Assembly (NCBI GenBank): GCA_005776945.1
Contig: SXOB01000089.1
Coordinates: forward strand, 1-43,109
Origin: Pseudomonadota bacterium
GTDB lineage: Bacteria > Myxococcota_A > UBA796 > GCA-2862545
Reading direction: 5' to 3'
DNA length: 43,109 nucleotides
The notes under the pieces were generated by a model, which was not told the DNA's origin, searched no databases, and saw nothing but the letters and a program-made list of their open reading frames with translations. The position numbers and the translations under genes were made by a program. This document shows positions 7,504-16,301 of the stretch, one piece after another (the stretch's first letter is position 1; every line of letters begins with the position of its first letter).

Positions 7504-10500
7504 ATGTGGTTGGCGCTCGTCGGAATCGCAGCGGAGGCATCCACGATCGGCTGGTACCGCCAGCCCGCATTGCGAGGTGATCTCGTCGTGTTCACGGCCG
7601 AAGGCGACCTCTGGCGGGTGGGGGTCGCGGGCGGTGAAGCCCAGCGGCTCACCAGCCATCCGGGCATGGAGGTGGGTGCGGCGATCACCCCCGACGGCGC
7701 GGCCGTCGTGTTCACGGCCGAGTACGACGGCCCCGCCGAGCTTTACGCCATGCCCTCCGACGGCGGCCAACCGCGTCGGCTGACATGGGACGGAGAGCGG
7801 CCCATCGTGCGCGAATTTCATCCCGACGGGCGCGCCATCGTCGCTTCGCGCCGGCACAGCGAATTGCCGGACGTCCAGTTGTCCCTTCTCGACGTCGCCA
7901 CCGGGGCACGCGAGCGCGTTCCCTTGTCGCAGGCGTCGGAGGGCACCGTGCTGGCCGACGGCACGTGGGTGTTCACGCGACGCGACTTCCAAGGCAGCCA
8001 CACGCGACGCTACGTCGGTGGCACGAATCAAGACCTTTGGTCGTGGAAAGCGGGCTCGGAGGCCAAGCCGCTCACCGCGAATTTCCGCGGCACGAGCAAA
8101 TCGCCGATGGCGGTGCCGGGGGGGCTGGCCTTCGTCACAGACCGCGATGGCGGGATGGACGTATGGTTCATGAAGGTGGACGGCTCGGGCCTCAAGCCGC
8201 TGACCCAGCACGGCGACCTCGAGGTGCGGGGCGCAGTGACGGACGGGACGCGCATCGTCTACCAGTTGGGGGCGGATCTGCGGCTCCTCGACGTCGCCAG
8301 CGGCGTCGACCAGGCCATCCCCATCGTGCTCGTGTCGGACCTCGATCAGATGCGCCCGCGCGACGTCGTCGATCCCGTCAGCTGGACGAGTGGGATGGCC
8401 CTGTCGCCGGACGGGTCGCAGGTGGCCGCGGTCGCCCGCGGGCTGCCGTTCACCTTGCCGGTGGATGGCGGGCGCATCGCCCTGCTCGCGGCCGACGAGG
8501 GCGTCCGCTGGCGGGAGGTGGCCTATGGCCCCGACGGGACGTCGGTGTTCTCGTTCTCCGATGCGACCGGGGAGGTCGAACTCCATCGGCTCGACCCCCG
8601 CGGCATGGCGCCGCCAAAACAGATCACCCGGGGCGGCAACATTTTGCGGACGTCGCTCACGGTCGCCCCGGCGGGCGATCTCGTCGCGTTCACCGATCTC
8701 GATTGGAACCTCACCGTCGTCAACACCCAGACGAATCAGGTCACGCTCGTCGAACCCAATGTCTGGGGCCCGCCAACGGGGATGACCTTCAGCCCGGACG
8801 GGCGATGGCTGGCCTACGTGGCGCCTACGGCCAACACGTACGGCGTCATCCGGCTGTGGTCGCTCGATTCGCCCACGCCGCTGGACGTGACGTCGGACCG
8901 CGCCAACGCCTACGCGCCCTCGTTCAACGCGGCCGGGGACATCCTCTACTTCTTGTCTGACCAGAATCTCGTCTCCATCGTCTCGAGCCCATGGGGTCTC
9001 TGGCAACCTGAGCCCTTCCTCGACCACACGGTGGGCGTTTTCGGCACGCGTCTGACGGCGAAGGCGACGTGGCCTTGGCGCAAGCGTTGGGAGACCGACA
9101 CCAAGGAACCGGAGCCTGCCAAGGAAGACGACAAGAAGGACGACAAGAAAAAGGACAAGCCTACACCGCCCATCCAGGTGGAAGGGGTCGGCCTACGGGA
9201 GCGCACCGACCGGGTCCCCCTTCCATGGGGCAACTACGGCGCGATGATGCTCGGCAACGAGCACCTCTGGGTTTCAGCCCGGGAGGCTGCCGAGGGGTCG
9301 CCAACGCGTCTGCTTGCGACGTCCATTGGCGACGAGCCCGAGCTCAAGGAAGTGACGAGCGGCATCGACGGCTGGGAGCTCTCGGCAGACCGCAAGAAGT
9401 TGTTCCTTGCGAAGGGGTCGGAGTGGTTCGTCGCGGACGCTGCGACGGACCTTGGCGACCTCGCGAAGGCCAAGGTGCCGACGTCGGGTTGGCAACTCTC
9501 CGTCACGCCGCGAATCGAGTGGCGACAGATGTTCCGTGAGGCGTGGCGCCTCGAGCGCGACTACTTCTACGACCCGAACTTGCACCACGTGGATTGGCCG
9601 GCGGTCCTCAAGCGCTTCACGCCGCTGGTGGACCGGGTGACGGATCGGGCGGAGTTGTCGGACCTGCTGGCGCAGATGGTCGCCGAGCTTTCCGCGCTGC
9701 ACATCTTCGTCCAGGGCGGTGACCTTCGTTCGGGGCCAGACCGGGTGGGCATCGGCGCCATCGGAGCCGAACTGGCACCGGCGGCGAGCGGTTTCCGCGT
9801 CGTCCGCAAGTTCGCGGGCGACCCGACCTACGTAGGGGAGCACGGGCCGGCGTCGCGCGAGGGCGTGGACCTACGCGAGGGCGACGTCATCGAAGCGTTT
9901 GACGGCGTCGCGGCGACGACGCGCCCCGACGCCGGCGCGTTCTTCCGGGGCAAGGTCGACGTGCCGGTGCGGTTGACGGTCCGGCGGGGCGCGAAGCGAC
10001 ATGACACGATGGTCGTGCCGTGGTCCGTCGGCGCTGAGGCCGACCTTCGCTACGACGACTGGGAGGAATCGCGCCGCCAATGGGTCGAGACCAAGGGGGG
10101 CGGCCGCATCGGGTACGTCCACCTCCGTGCGATGGGGCGCGACAATTGGACGGAGTGGGTCCGGGGCTTCTTCCCCGTCTTTCACCGCCAGGGCCTGATT
10201 GTGGACGTCCGGCACAACCGCGGCGGCAACATCGATTCGTGGATTCTCGAGAAACTGATCCGTCCGGCCTGGTTTTATTGGCAGGGGCGAACGGGCGAGC
10301 CGACCTGGAACATGCAGTACGCGTTCCGCGGCCACCTGGCCGTTCTCATCGACGGGCACACGGCGTCCGACGGCGAAGCCTTCACGGCCGGCGTTCAGCG
10401 CAACGAGCTTGGGAAGGTCTTTGGGACACGCACGTGGGGAGGCGGCATCTGGTTGTCGTTCGACAACTGGCTCGTCGACCGTGGCATCGCGTCCGCGGCC

Positions 10501-10728
10501 GAGTACGGCGTGTACGGCCCCGAGGGACGCTGGCTCATCGAGATGGACGGCGTGGACCCCGATGTGGTCGTCGACACCCCTCCCGACCGCGCCTATGCGG
10601 GCGAAGACCGGGTGCTGGATGCTGCCCTGTCCTGGTTGGATGCCGAAATCGCCCGCGACCCTCGACTCGTGCCGCCGGCGCCCCCGTCGCCCGACAAACG
10701 CAGCTGGGAACGCCCGCCCGACCGGTAG
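7504..10728 (+). CDS. Tricorn-like S41 serine protease, secreted
   Basis: This large protein (1074 residues) has the tricorn protease layout. A short hydrophobic N-terminus (MWLALVGIAAEAS) looks like a signal peptide. Residues about 20-530 form beta-propeller repeats with PDG/WSPDG-like turns (LTSHPGMEVGAAITPDG, FSPDGRWLAYVAP). A Lys/Asp-rich linker around 535-560 is followed by the tricorn core, a PDZ-like region (GVDLREGDVIEAFDGVAA) and the S41 catalytic domain. GLIVDVRHNRGGNIDSWIL is a typical S41 strand and the nucleophile is Ser955 in HTASDGEAF. ATG 7504 has GGAGG just upstream. It is divergent from motA. A role in degrading peptides in the envelope is likely; substrates are unknown. Confidence 0.9.
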   Translation: MWLALVGIAAEASTIGWYRQPALRGDLVVFTAEGDLWRVGVAGGEAQRLTSHPGMEVGAAITPDGAAVVFTAEYDGPAELYAMPSDGGQPRRLTWDGERPIVREFHPDGRAIVASRRHSELPDVQLSLLDVATGARERVPLSQASEGTVLADGTWVFTRRDFQGSHTRRYVGGTNQDLWSWKAGSEAKPLTANFRGTSKSPMAVPGGLAFVTDRDGGMDVWFMKVDGSGLKPLTQHGDLEVRGAVTDGTRIVYQLGADLRLLDVASGVDQAIPIVLVSDLDQMRPRDVVDPVSWTSGMALSPDGSQVAAVARGLPFTLPVDGGRIALLAADEGVRWREVAYGPDGTSVFSFSDATGEVELHRLDPRGMAPPKQITRGGNILRTSLTVAPAGDLVAFTDLDWNLTVVNTQTNQVTLVEPNVWGPPTGMTFSPDGRWLAYVAPTANTYGVIRLWSLDSPTPLDVTSDRANAYAPSFNAAGDILYFLSDQNLVSIVSSPWGLWQPEPFLDHTVGVFGTRLTAKATWPWRKRWETDTKEPEPAKEDDKKDDKKKDKPTPPIQVEGVGLRERTDRVPLPWGNYGAMMLGNEHLWVSAREAAEGSPTRLLATSIGDEPELKEVTSGIDGWELSADRKKLFLAKGSEWFVADAATDLGDLAKAKVPTSGWQLSVTPRIEWRQMFREAWRLERDYFYDPNLHHVDWPAVLKRFTPLVDRVTDRAELSDLLAQMVAELSALHIFVQGGDLRSGPDRVGIGAIGAELAPAASGFRVVRKFAGDPTYVGEHGPASREGVDLREGDVIEAFDGVAATTRPDAGAFFRGKVDVPVRLTVRRGAKRHDTMVVPWSVGAEADLRYDDWEESRRQWVETKGGGRIGYVHLRAMGRDNWTEWVRGFFPVFHRQGLIVDVRHNRGGNIDSWILEKLIRPAWFYWQGRTGEPTWNMQYAFRGHLAVLIDGHTASDGEAFTAGVQRNELGKVFGTRTWGGGIWLSFDNWLVDRGIASAAEYGVYGPEGRWLIEMDGVDPDVVVDTPPDRAYAGEDRVLDAALSWLDAEIARDPRLVPPAPPSPDKRSWERPPDR

Positions 10729-10764
10729 CGTCCAGCACAAGGGTTACCCGCCGCCGGGGGTGCC

Positions 10765-11968
10765 ATGGCAGCGAGGCCGGCCGCGTCGGCTTCGTGTTCG
10801 TCACGCTGCTGCTCGATGTGATCGGCTTCGGCCTGATCCTCCCCGTGCTCCCCAAGCTCCTTGAGCAGATGCAGGGCGGTGACACGGCAGCTGCCGCGAA
10901 AACCTACGGGCTATTCGGAACCGTTTAGGCGGCGGCGCAGTTTCTCGCGTCACCCCTCCTCGGGGCGCTTTCGGACCGGTTTGGACGGCGGCCCGTCCTG
11001 CTGTTGTCCGTGACCGGCCTTGGCCTCGACTACGTGTTGATGGCGTTGGCGCCGACGGCCGGTTGGCTGCTTCTTGGCCGACTCTTCAATGGCCTGACGG
11101 CGGCGAGTTTCTCCACGGCGTCCGCCTACGTCGCCGACGTCACGGCGCCCGAAGACCGAGCGCGGGCCTTTGGCCTGGTAGGGGCCGCATTCGGCGTCGG
11201 CTTCGTGATCGGCCCCGCCCTCGGCGGCTTGCTCGGCGTGTGGCATCCCCGGCTGCCCTTTGTGGTGGCTGCCCTGATGTGTTTGACGAATGCGGCGTGG
11301 GGCTACTTCGTGTTGCCGGAGTCGCTGCCGCCAGAGCGCCGCACGGCCTTTTCGTGGGCGAAGGCCAACCCGATCGGCAGCATCGGCTTTTACGCGTCGC
11401 GCGTGGGCCTCGCTCCCCTTGCCGGGGCCAACTTGCACACCACGTGTTGCCGAGCACATTCGTGTTGTACGCGGGGTTCCGGTATGGCTGGACCTCGGCC
11501 GACGTCGGACTGGCGCTGGCCGTCGTTGGCATCGCGAACATCATCGTCCAAGCGGGTCTGATCGGCCGAATCGTAGCGGCGCTCGGCGAGTGGGCTGCGA
11601 TGATCTTCGGGCTCATCTGTGGGGCCCTTGGATTCCTCGCCTACGGATTGGCCCCCACCGGTGCCTGGTTCGTAGCCGCGATTCCGGTGTTTTCCCTGAT
11701 GGGCGTGTTCGGGGCGGCCCTCTCTGCGGCCATGTCGCGCATCGTGGACCCTGGCGACCAGGGCAAGCTGCAGGGAGCCAACTCCAGCCTGATGGGGCTG
11801 ACGGGCCTCGTGGGTCCCGGGCTGTTTACTCAGGCGTTGGCGTGGGGGATGGCGCCTACGATTGGCCTGCCAGGCGCGTCGTTTCTGTTGGCGTCAGGCA
11901 TTCTCGCCACATGCGCCGCGTGCGTCGCGCTCGGCGTGAATCGCGCGCCGGCCGCTCAGGGCTCGTAG
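10765..11968 (+). pseudogene. Broken TetA-type MFS drug transporter
   Basis: The coding signal is a major facilitator of the DHA1/TetA-like group, with 12 expected helices. The first helix (GFVFVTLLLDVIGFGLILPV) runs to TAG at 10926-10928, then continues AAAQFLASPLLGALSDRFGR, the loop 2-3 motif. Relatives have a Trp at the amber position (FGTxWAxxQF), so TGG to TAG is likely. A one-base deletion near 11431-11440 shifts the frame before VLPSTFVLYAGFRYGW. The ATG at 10765 is also out of frame by one base with helix 1; an in-frame GTG exists at 10794. Two certain lesions and a possible third make this inactive as read. The 3' end overlaps the convergent C11 peptidase gene by 13 nt. Confidence 0.87.
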
Positions 11969-13245
11969 GTCTCGACCAGGGCGGCCAACAACTCGTCCCA
12001 GTGCGTGTCCTGTGACCACGTCGCCCCGTCGCCGAACATGTACCGATCCGTGTAGGGCTCGTTGCGCCACGGGTCGCCGAACACGCTCAGGCCACCCGCG
12101 AACGTGACGGGGCCATTCGTGTAGTTCGCTGGAACGGCCGTGGTCAGTGCGGTGGCCAGCTCGAGGCCCGCAGCGGCAAGGCCGGGGTCCGTGGACAACG
12201 TGAGCTGAGACGCAAAGTCTCCAAGGTCCAGGACCCAGTCGCCGTACGCCGGATCGCCAGGGCGCGTCGCGCTTCGAGCAACCTCCACCTGCTCGAGCAA
12301 CAGCGGGTCGGCGAGCGCGAGCAGGGCGAGGTCGTCCAGCGCCTGCGACACGCCATCCAGCTGGGTCAGGTCGGTGGCCGAAAACGTCCACTCGAGGCCG
12401 ACGCCCGCTGCGGAGTCCGCGAGGATTCCGGCGAATTCGACGGCGGACATCGCCGGGTTCCCGCGGAGGACCGGAAGGGCGAGGTTGTACTGGAGCCCTG
12501 CGCCGCCGACGGTCGCTTCGCTTGCGGCCATCGCGACGACGTGATCCTGCAGTGAATGCGCGACTTCCCAGGCCGCCATGTTGCAGGCGTCAAAGGCGAT
12601 GACGTCGATGGGGCCGTGTTCGGCGACATGGGCATCGAGTGCCGCGGTGAGTTCGCCTTCGGCGATGCTCATTTCCGTGCCCGAGGTGTCGTCGGACGAA
12701 ATCAGCTCGCTCGGTGCGAGGTCCCAACCCGAGCCGTGATTCCACATGACGAGCGCGAGGTGGTCCGACGGATAGTTCGTGGCCGTCCAGTCCAGGAATG
12801 CGGCCAGTTCGTTTGGGTCGCCCATGTCGATTTCGCCGAGTTCCTCGACGATGGGTGACTTGATGACGCCATCTTCCGCGTCCTCGATGATCTCGTAGCG
12901 GCGGGCGCCGGTCCAGTCGCCGTCGCCGACGGCGTAGCCGGGGATGCGATCGACTTGGGTGACCACCTGGACGTTGGCGTCGGACCCACCGTGCTCCAAC
13001 TCGTCGATGTCGTGCAGGACATAGACTTCGAGGTCGTTGTCTCCGTCCATCCAAACCGCGAACGTCCACGTCGGCAGCGGGGGAGGTGGCTCCTCCGATT
13101 CCGCCGGCAGGGGCGGAACGGTCTCTGACGGTACGATGGGGACCGTGGTCCCTGGCGTGGTCGTCGACGGAGGCGGCGCCGGGGTCGTGAGATTGTCGGC
13201 GACGAGGGCCGGCGACGTACATGCCAATGTGATCGAGAGAATCAT
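11956..13245 (-). CDS. Clostripain-family (C11) cysteine peptidase lipoprotein
   Basis: The protein of 429 residues begins MILSITLACTSP, a short lipoprotein signal with Cys9, then a Pro/Thr-rich linker to about residue 57. The rest is a C11 peptidase domain: TWTFAVWMDGDNDLEVY at its start, catalytic His170 in MWNHGSGWD, and catalytic Cys221 in AFDACNMA. The family cleaves after Arg or Lys and is often secreted. An acidic segment (SSDDTSGTEM) lies between the two catalytic residues, where self-processing sites can occur in this family. The gene lies 79 nt downstream of fliI on the same strand but no flagellar role is implied. A weak TCAACTCG element upstream lacks a proper -10. Confidence 0.88.
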   Translation of the reverse strand: MILSITLACTSPALVADNLTTPAPPPSTTTPGTTVPIVPSETVPPLPAESEEPPPPLPTWTFAVWMDGDNDLEVYVLHDIDELEHGGSDANVQVVTQVDRIPGYAVGDGDWTGARRYEIIEDAEDGVIKSPIVEELGEIDMGDPNELAAFLDWTATNYPSDHLALVMWNHGSGWDLAPSELISSDDTSGTEMSIAEGELTAALDAHVAEHGPIDVIAFDACNMAAWEVAHSLQDHVVAMAASEATVGGAGLQYNLALPVLRGNPAMSAVEFAGILADSAAGVGLEWTFSATDLTQLDGVSQALDDLALLALADPLLLEQVEVARSATRPGDPAYGDWVLDLGDFASQLTLSTDPGLAAAGLELATALTTAVPANYTNGPVTFAGGLSVFGDPWRNEPYTDRYMFGDGATWSQDTHWDELLAALVETYEP

Positions 13246-13324
13246 GGGACGAGTCTATCCCTGTTGCCGCCCGGACTCCACGCGAGTTGAAGGGATCCCC
13301 AAAGAGGTGGATCTTGCAGGCGCG

Positions 13325-14629
13325 TCAGCGCGCCTCCAGACCTGTCGCTTCGGCGAGGCGTTGGCCGACCTGGGCGAGCGTCATGGGCGTCAGGGCGTCC
13401 TGCGTGGGGAGCCGCTCGAGCAAGTGCCGCCGAGCGACCGCTTCGTCGACTTCTGGACTGATGCCTCGTTTCCAGGCCCCGAGGCGGACGAGGTCCTCGT
13501 TCTCGCGCCACGTCGCAAGCAGCGCTCGGTAAGCGGCAATGTGGGCTCGGTGCTCTGGGGTGATGACGCGGTCGGCGACGCGCGACAAGCTGGAGAGCGG
13601 GTCCACGGCAGGGAAGAGGCCTTGGCGCGCGAGGCGTCGGCTCAGGACGACATGGCCGTCGACGATGCCTCGAACCCAGTCCGCGATGGGGTCGTTTTCG
13701 TCATCCCCTTCGACGAGCACCGTGTAGATGCCGGTGATGGACCCGGGTCCTTCGCCGCAGCCAGCGCGCTCCAACAACGGCGGCATCATGGAGAACACGG
13801 ACGGGGTGAAGCCCCGCGTGGTCGGAGGTTCGCCAGCGGCGAGGCCGATCTGACGCCGGGCGAGCGCAAGGCGCGTCAGCGAATCGCAGAGCAGCAACAC
13901 GTCGCGGCCCCGGTCGCGGAGATCTTCGGCGATGGCCGTCGCATACTGCGTCGATCGAATCTGCAGGGCGGGGCTGTCGTCGCTCGTGGCCACGACCACG
14001 GCCGCGCGTTTGCGGCCCTCGGGGCCAAGCGCGTCGTGCAGGAACTCGTTGAGCTCGCGGCCGCGCTCGCCGACAAGGTTGACGACCACGGCGTCGGCAT
14101 GGGCGAACCGGGCGATCATCCCAAGCAGGGTCGACTTGCCCACACCGGAGCCGGCCGCGATCATCACGCGTTGGCCGTGAGCGAGGGGAATCAGGCCGTC
14201 GAACGCGGCGACGCCGGTGTGAAGCGGTCGATTCACCGGGCGCCGCTTCAGCGGATTGGGCGGGGTCCCCAACAGGGGACGCCTGCGGGTGAGTGCTGGC
14301 GGAGCGGAGCCGTCGAGCGGCCGGCCGAGCGCGTCGACGACCCTTCCGAGCAGCTCCTCGCCGACGGGGACAACGGCGGCGTCGGCCGCAATCTCGACGC
14401 GGTCTCGATAGGCGCAACGCGGATTGGCGTCGAATGGCTGCAGCAGCGTTCGTCCGCCGCGGAAGCCGACGGCCTCGGCCAGGCTGCCATCTTGCAGCCG
14501 ACACAAGGTGCCAACGGACACGCCCGGCAACTGGACCTCGATGAGGGGTCCGGCGAGGCCCTCCACGCGTCCCGAGATGCGTTGCAAAGGCGCGGACTCG
14601 AGACTGGCGCCAAGGGCGTCGAGGTTCAT
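13325..14629 (-). CDS. fliI: Flagellar export ATPase FliI
   Basis: FliI (434 residues) is the hexameric ATPase of the flagellar type III export apparatus. Walker A is GSGVGKST at residues 160-167. Other family landmarks are the switch strand DVLLLCDSLTRLALARRQIG, the EPPTTRGFTPSVF loop and the VDPLSSLSRV segment near the C-terminus. The N-terminal beta-barrel domain is present (GRVEGLAGPLIEVQLPG). The ATG overlaps the fliH stop by 4 nt. It is the last gene of the flgB-fliI operon. Homologous F1 ATPase beta and virulence-type ATPases are excluded by the neighbours. Confidence 0.97.
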   Translation of the reverse strand: MNLDALGASLESAPLQRISGRVEGLAGPLIEVQLPGVSVGTLCRLQDGSLAEAVGFRGGRTLLQPFDANPRCAYRDRVEIAADAAVVPVGEELLGRVVDALGRPLDGSAPPALTRRRPLLGTPPNPLKRRPVNRPLHTGVAAFDGLIPLAHGQRVMIAAGSGVGKSTLLGMIARFAHADAVVVNLVGERGRELNEFLHDALGPEGRKRAAVVVATSDDSPALQIRSTQYATAIAEDLRDRGRDVLLLCDSLTRLALARRQIGLAAGEPPTTRGFTPSVFSMMPPLLERAGCGEGPGSITGIYTVLVEGDDENDPIADWVRGIVDGHVVLSRRLARQGLFPAVDPLSSLSRVADRVITPEHRAHIAAYRALLATWRENEDLVRLGAWKRGISPEVDEAVARRHLLERLPTQDALTPMTLAQVGQRLAEATGLEAR

Positions 14630-15264
14630 CGCGACGCCAGCCAGGCGTCTACGGCAGCGTCGACGGCGGCGATGGCCGTAGCGGCGGTCGCGTCGATCGT
14701 GACCGGGTCGGCGAGCACCCGCGCACCTTGGATGTCCTCGTTGGCAATGATTCGGATGTCGGCGCCAAGGGCGAGCCGAACCGCGTCGAGTGCGGCGGGT
14801 GCCACCTCGACCACGATTTCGCCCCGCTGTTGCAGCCTGGCCACCGCCCCGCTCGCGAGGGCCGCGACGACTTTGGGGTCGGCAAAAGCGACTCCCACGA
14901 TCCGTTCGGTGAGGCGAGTGACGAGCCGGGCGACCTGGAGTTCGGCCTCGCGAACGGCCGCTGCACGTGCGTCGGCGAGGCCCTCGGCCAGCGGGCTCAA
15001 GGCGGCGAGGGCGCTCTTTGCTGCTTCGGACTCGGCTGCGTGGCGCTGATCGGCCTGGCGTATGCCATCGACCTGGCCCGCTTCGTAGGAGGCGGCGACC
15101 TCATCGAGGTGCCGCTGAACCTCCGCGAGCGCGGGCAAGGCGACCGACGGGGGCGCCATGACCGCAGGAACGTCGACTTGGATGTGGAGGGGACCCTGGA
15201 CTCGCTTGGGCTGCGTGGCGCGCCAGCCGCGGAATTGGGGGGGCCCCATCGGGACGAAGGCCAT
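14626..15264 (-). CDS. fliH: Flagellar assembly protein FliH
   Basis: FliH (212 residues) is the regulatory partner of FliI, linking the ATPase to the C-ring. Sequence similarity is modest, as usual for the family. The protein has a Pro-rich N-terminus, a long Ala/Glu-rich helical region (residues about 50-110) and a conserved C-terminal part (LVTRLTERIVGVAFADPKVV; LGADIRIIANEDIQGARVLA; AVDAWLASR) like the stator subunit E of V-type ATPases. It sits between fliG (2 nt gap) and fliI (4 nt overlap), which is the standard order. Confidence 0.92.
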   Translation of the reverse strand: MAFVPMGPPQFRGWRATQPKRVQGPLHIQVDVPAVMAPPSVALPALAEVQRHLDEVAASYEAGQVDGIRQADQRHAAESEAAKSALAALSPLAEGLADARAAAVREAELQVARLVTRLTERIVGVAFADPKVVAALASGAVARLQQRGEIVVEVAPAALDAVRLALGADIRIIANEDIQGARVLADPVTIDATAATAIAAVDAAVDAWLASR

Positions 15265-15266
15265 TC

Positions 15267-16292
15267 CTACACCATGCCTTCGTCGCCCGTGATGGGCGGG
15301 ATAACGCCCTCCTCGGACAGGCGCATGATGGTGGCGATGACCTGGTCGCGGGCGCCTTCGACGACGTTGCGGGGTTGGGGACCACGAATCTCCATCTCTT
15401 CGAGGAGGTCGGCGGCGGCGCGCGAGGACATGTTGCGGAGGAAGGCGTCCCGCAGCGTCGGCGTGGCGCCGCGCAGGGCGAGGACGAGGGTCTCCTTGTC
15501 GACGCCCTTGAGGACGGCCTGCAAGGAACGGTCGCCGAGGCGCTGGAGGTCCTCGAAGGTGACCATGCTGCGTCGCAACTCCTCGGCGAGCGGCGGGAGG
15601 TCCTGGCTGATGCGGCTGAGGATGGCGGCCTGGGCGTCGGGGGACACACGGCCAAGCGTCTTGGCGGCGCGGACGGCGCCCTCGAGCTCGATGCGGCTGT
15701 CGCCACGGTCGCTGAGCGCGTCGATGAGCATGGACTCGATGAGGTCGGCCAGTTCGCCTGGGATGTCGTCCATCCTGGCAATGCGAACCGTCAATTCGTG
15801 GCGGTCGCCTTCGTCGAGGCAGGTCAGGACGCGACCGGCATTCGTCGGTCCCATCAGCGCAAGCGCGGCGGCCTGGGTCTGGATGTGTTCCTCGCGGAGG
15901 ACGGCCGCGATGGTGCGCGCAGGGCGGGACGCCACGACCTCCTCGAAGGCGCCAGCGAGGCGGCGGCGCATCGTGCCAGCGACGCGCTGGCGTCGGGCTT
16001 CGTCGACGAGGCCGGGCAGGACGTTGAGCGCGAAGCGGGCGCCGGTCTGGGGAACCAGGCTGGCTTCGTGCAGGTCGCGGACGAAGGAGCCGACAAGTTC
16101 GGTGACGACGTCCGTCGTCACATGCTCCACGCGCGCCATGGCGAGGCCGAGGCGTTCGATCTCGTCCGAGCTGAGGTGGGCAAGGAGCCCGCGCCCCGCT
16201 TCCCGGTCCAAGTACATGACGAGGACCGCGGCCCGCTCCAGTCCAGTGAGCATCGCGGAGTTGGAGATGATCGGAATGGCAGCGGCGGCCAT
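15267..16292 (-). CDS. fliG: Flagellar motor switch protein FliG
   Basis: FliG (341 residues) forms the cytoplasmic rotor ring and generates torque against MotA. The N-terminal domain begins LTGLERAAVLVMYLDREAG and the middle domain carries the long helices typical of the family. The C-terminal torque domain is intact: FEDLQRLGDRSLQAVLKGVD, then a charged helix with DAFLRNMSSRAAADLLEEME, ending RDQVIATIMRLSEEGVI. Length matches other FliG proteins. It follows fliF by 9 nt. Confidence 0.96.
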   Translation of the reverse strand: MAAAAIPIISNSAMLTGLERAAVLVMYLDREAGRGLLAHLSSDEIERLGLAMARVEHVTTDVVTELVGSFVRDLHEASLVPQTGARFALNVLPGLVDEARRQRVAGTMRRRLAGAFEEVVASRPARTIAAVLREEHIQTQAAALALMGPTNAGRVLTCLDEGDRHELTVRIARMDDIPGELADLIESMLIDALSDRGDSRIELEGAVRAAKTLGRVSPDAQAAILSRISQDLPPLAEELRRSMVTFEDLQRLGDRSLQAVLKGVDKETLVLALRGATPTLRDAFLRNMSSRAAADLLEEMEIRGPQPRNVVEGARDQVIATIMRLSEEGVIPPITGDEGMV

Positions 16293-16301
16293 CGGCCCTC
16301 C

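Noticed and set aside
13264..13290. TCAACTCG before the C11 peptidase gene resembles the sigma-28 -35.
   Set aside because: The octamer 11 nt downstream is GGCGGCAA, without the CCGA core, so the match is not better than chance.
13037..15049. Very long open frame on the plus strand opposite fliI and fliH.
   Set aside because: It is antisense to clear FliI/FliH coding sequence and its translation has no domain-like features; long shadows are common at this GC content.
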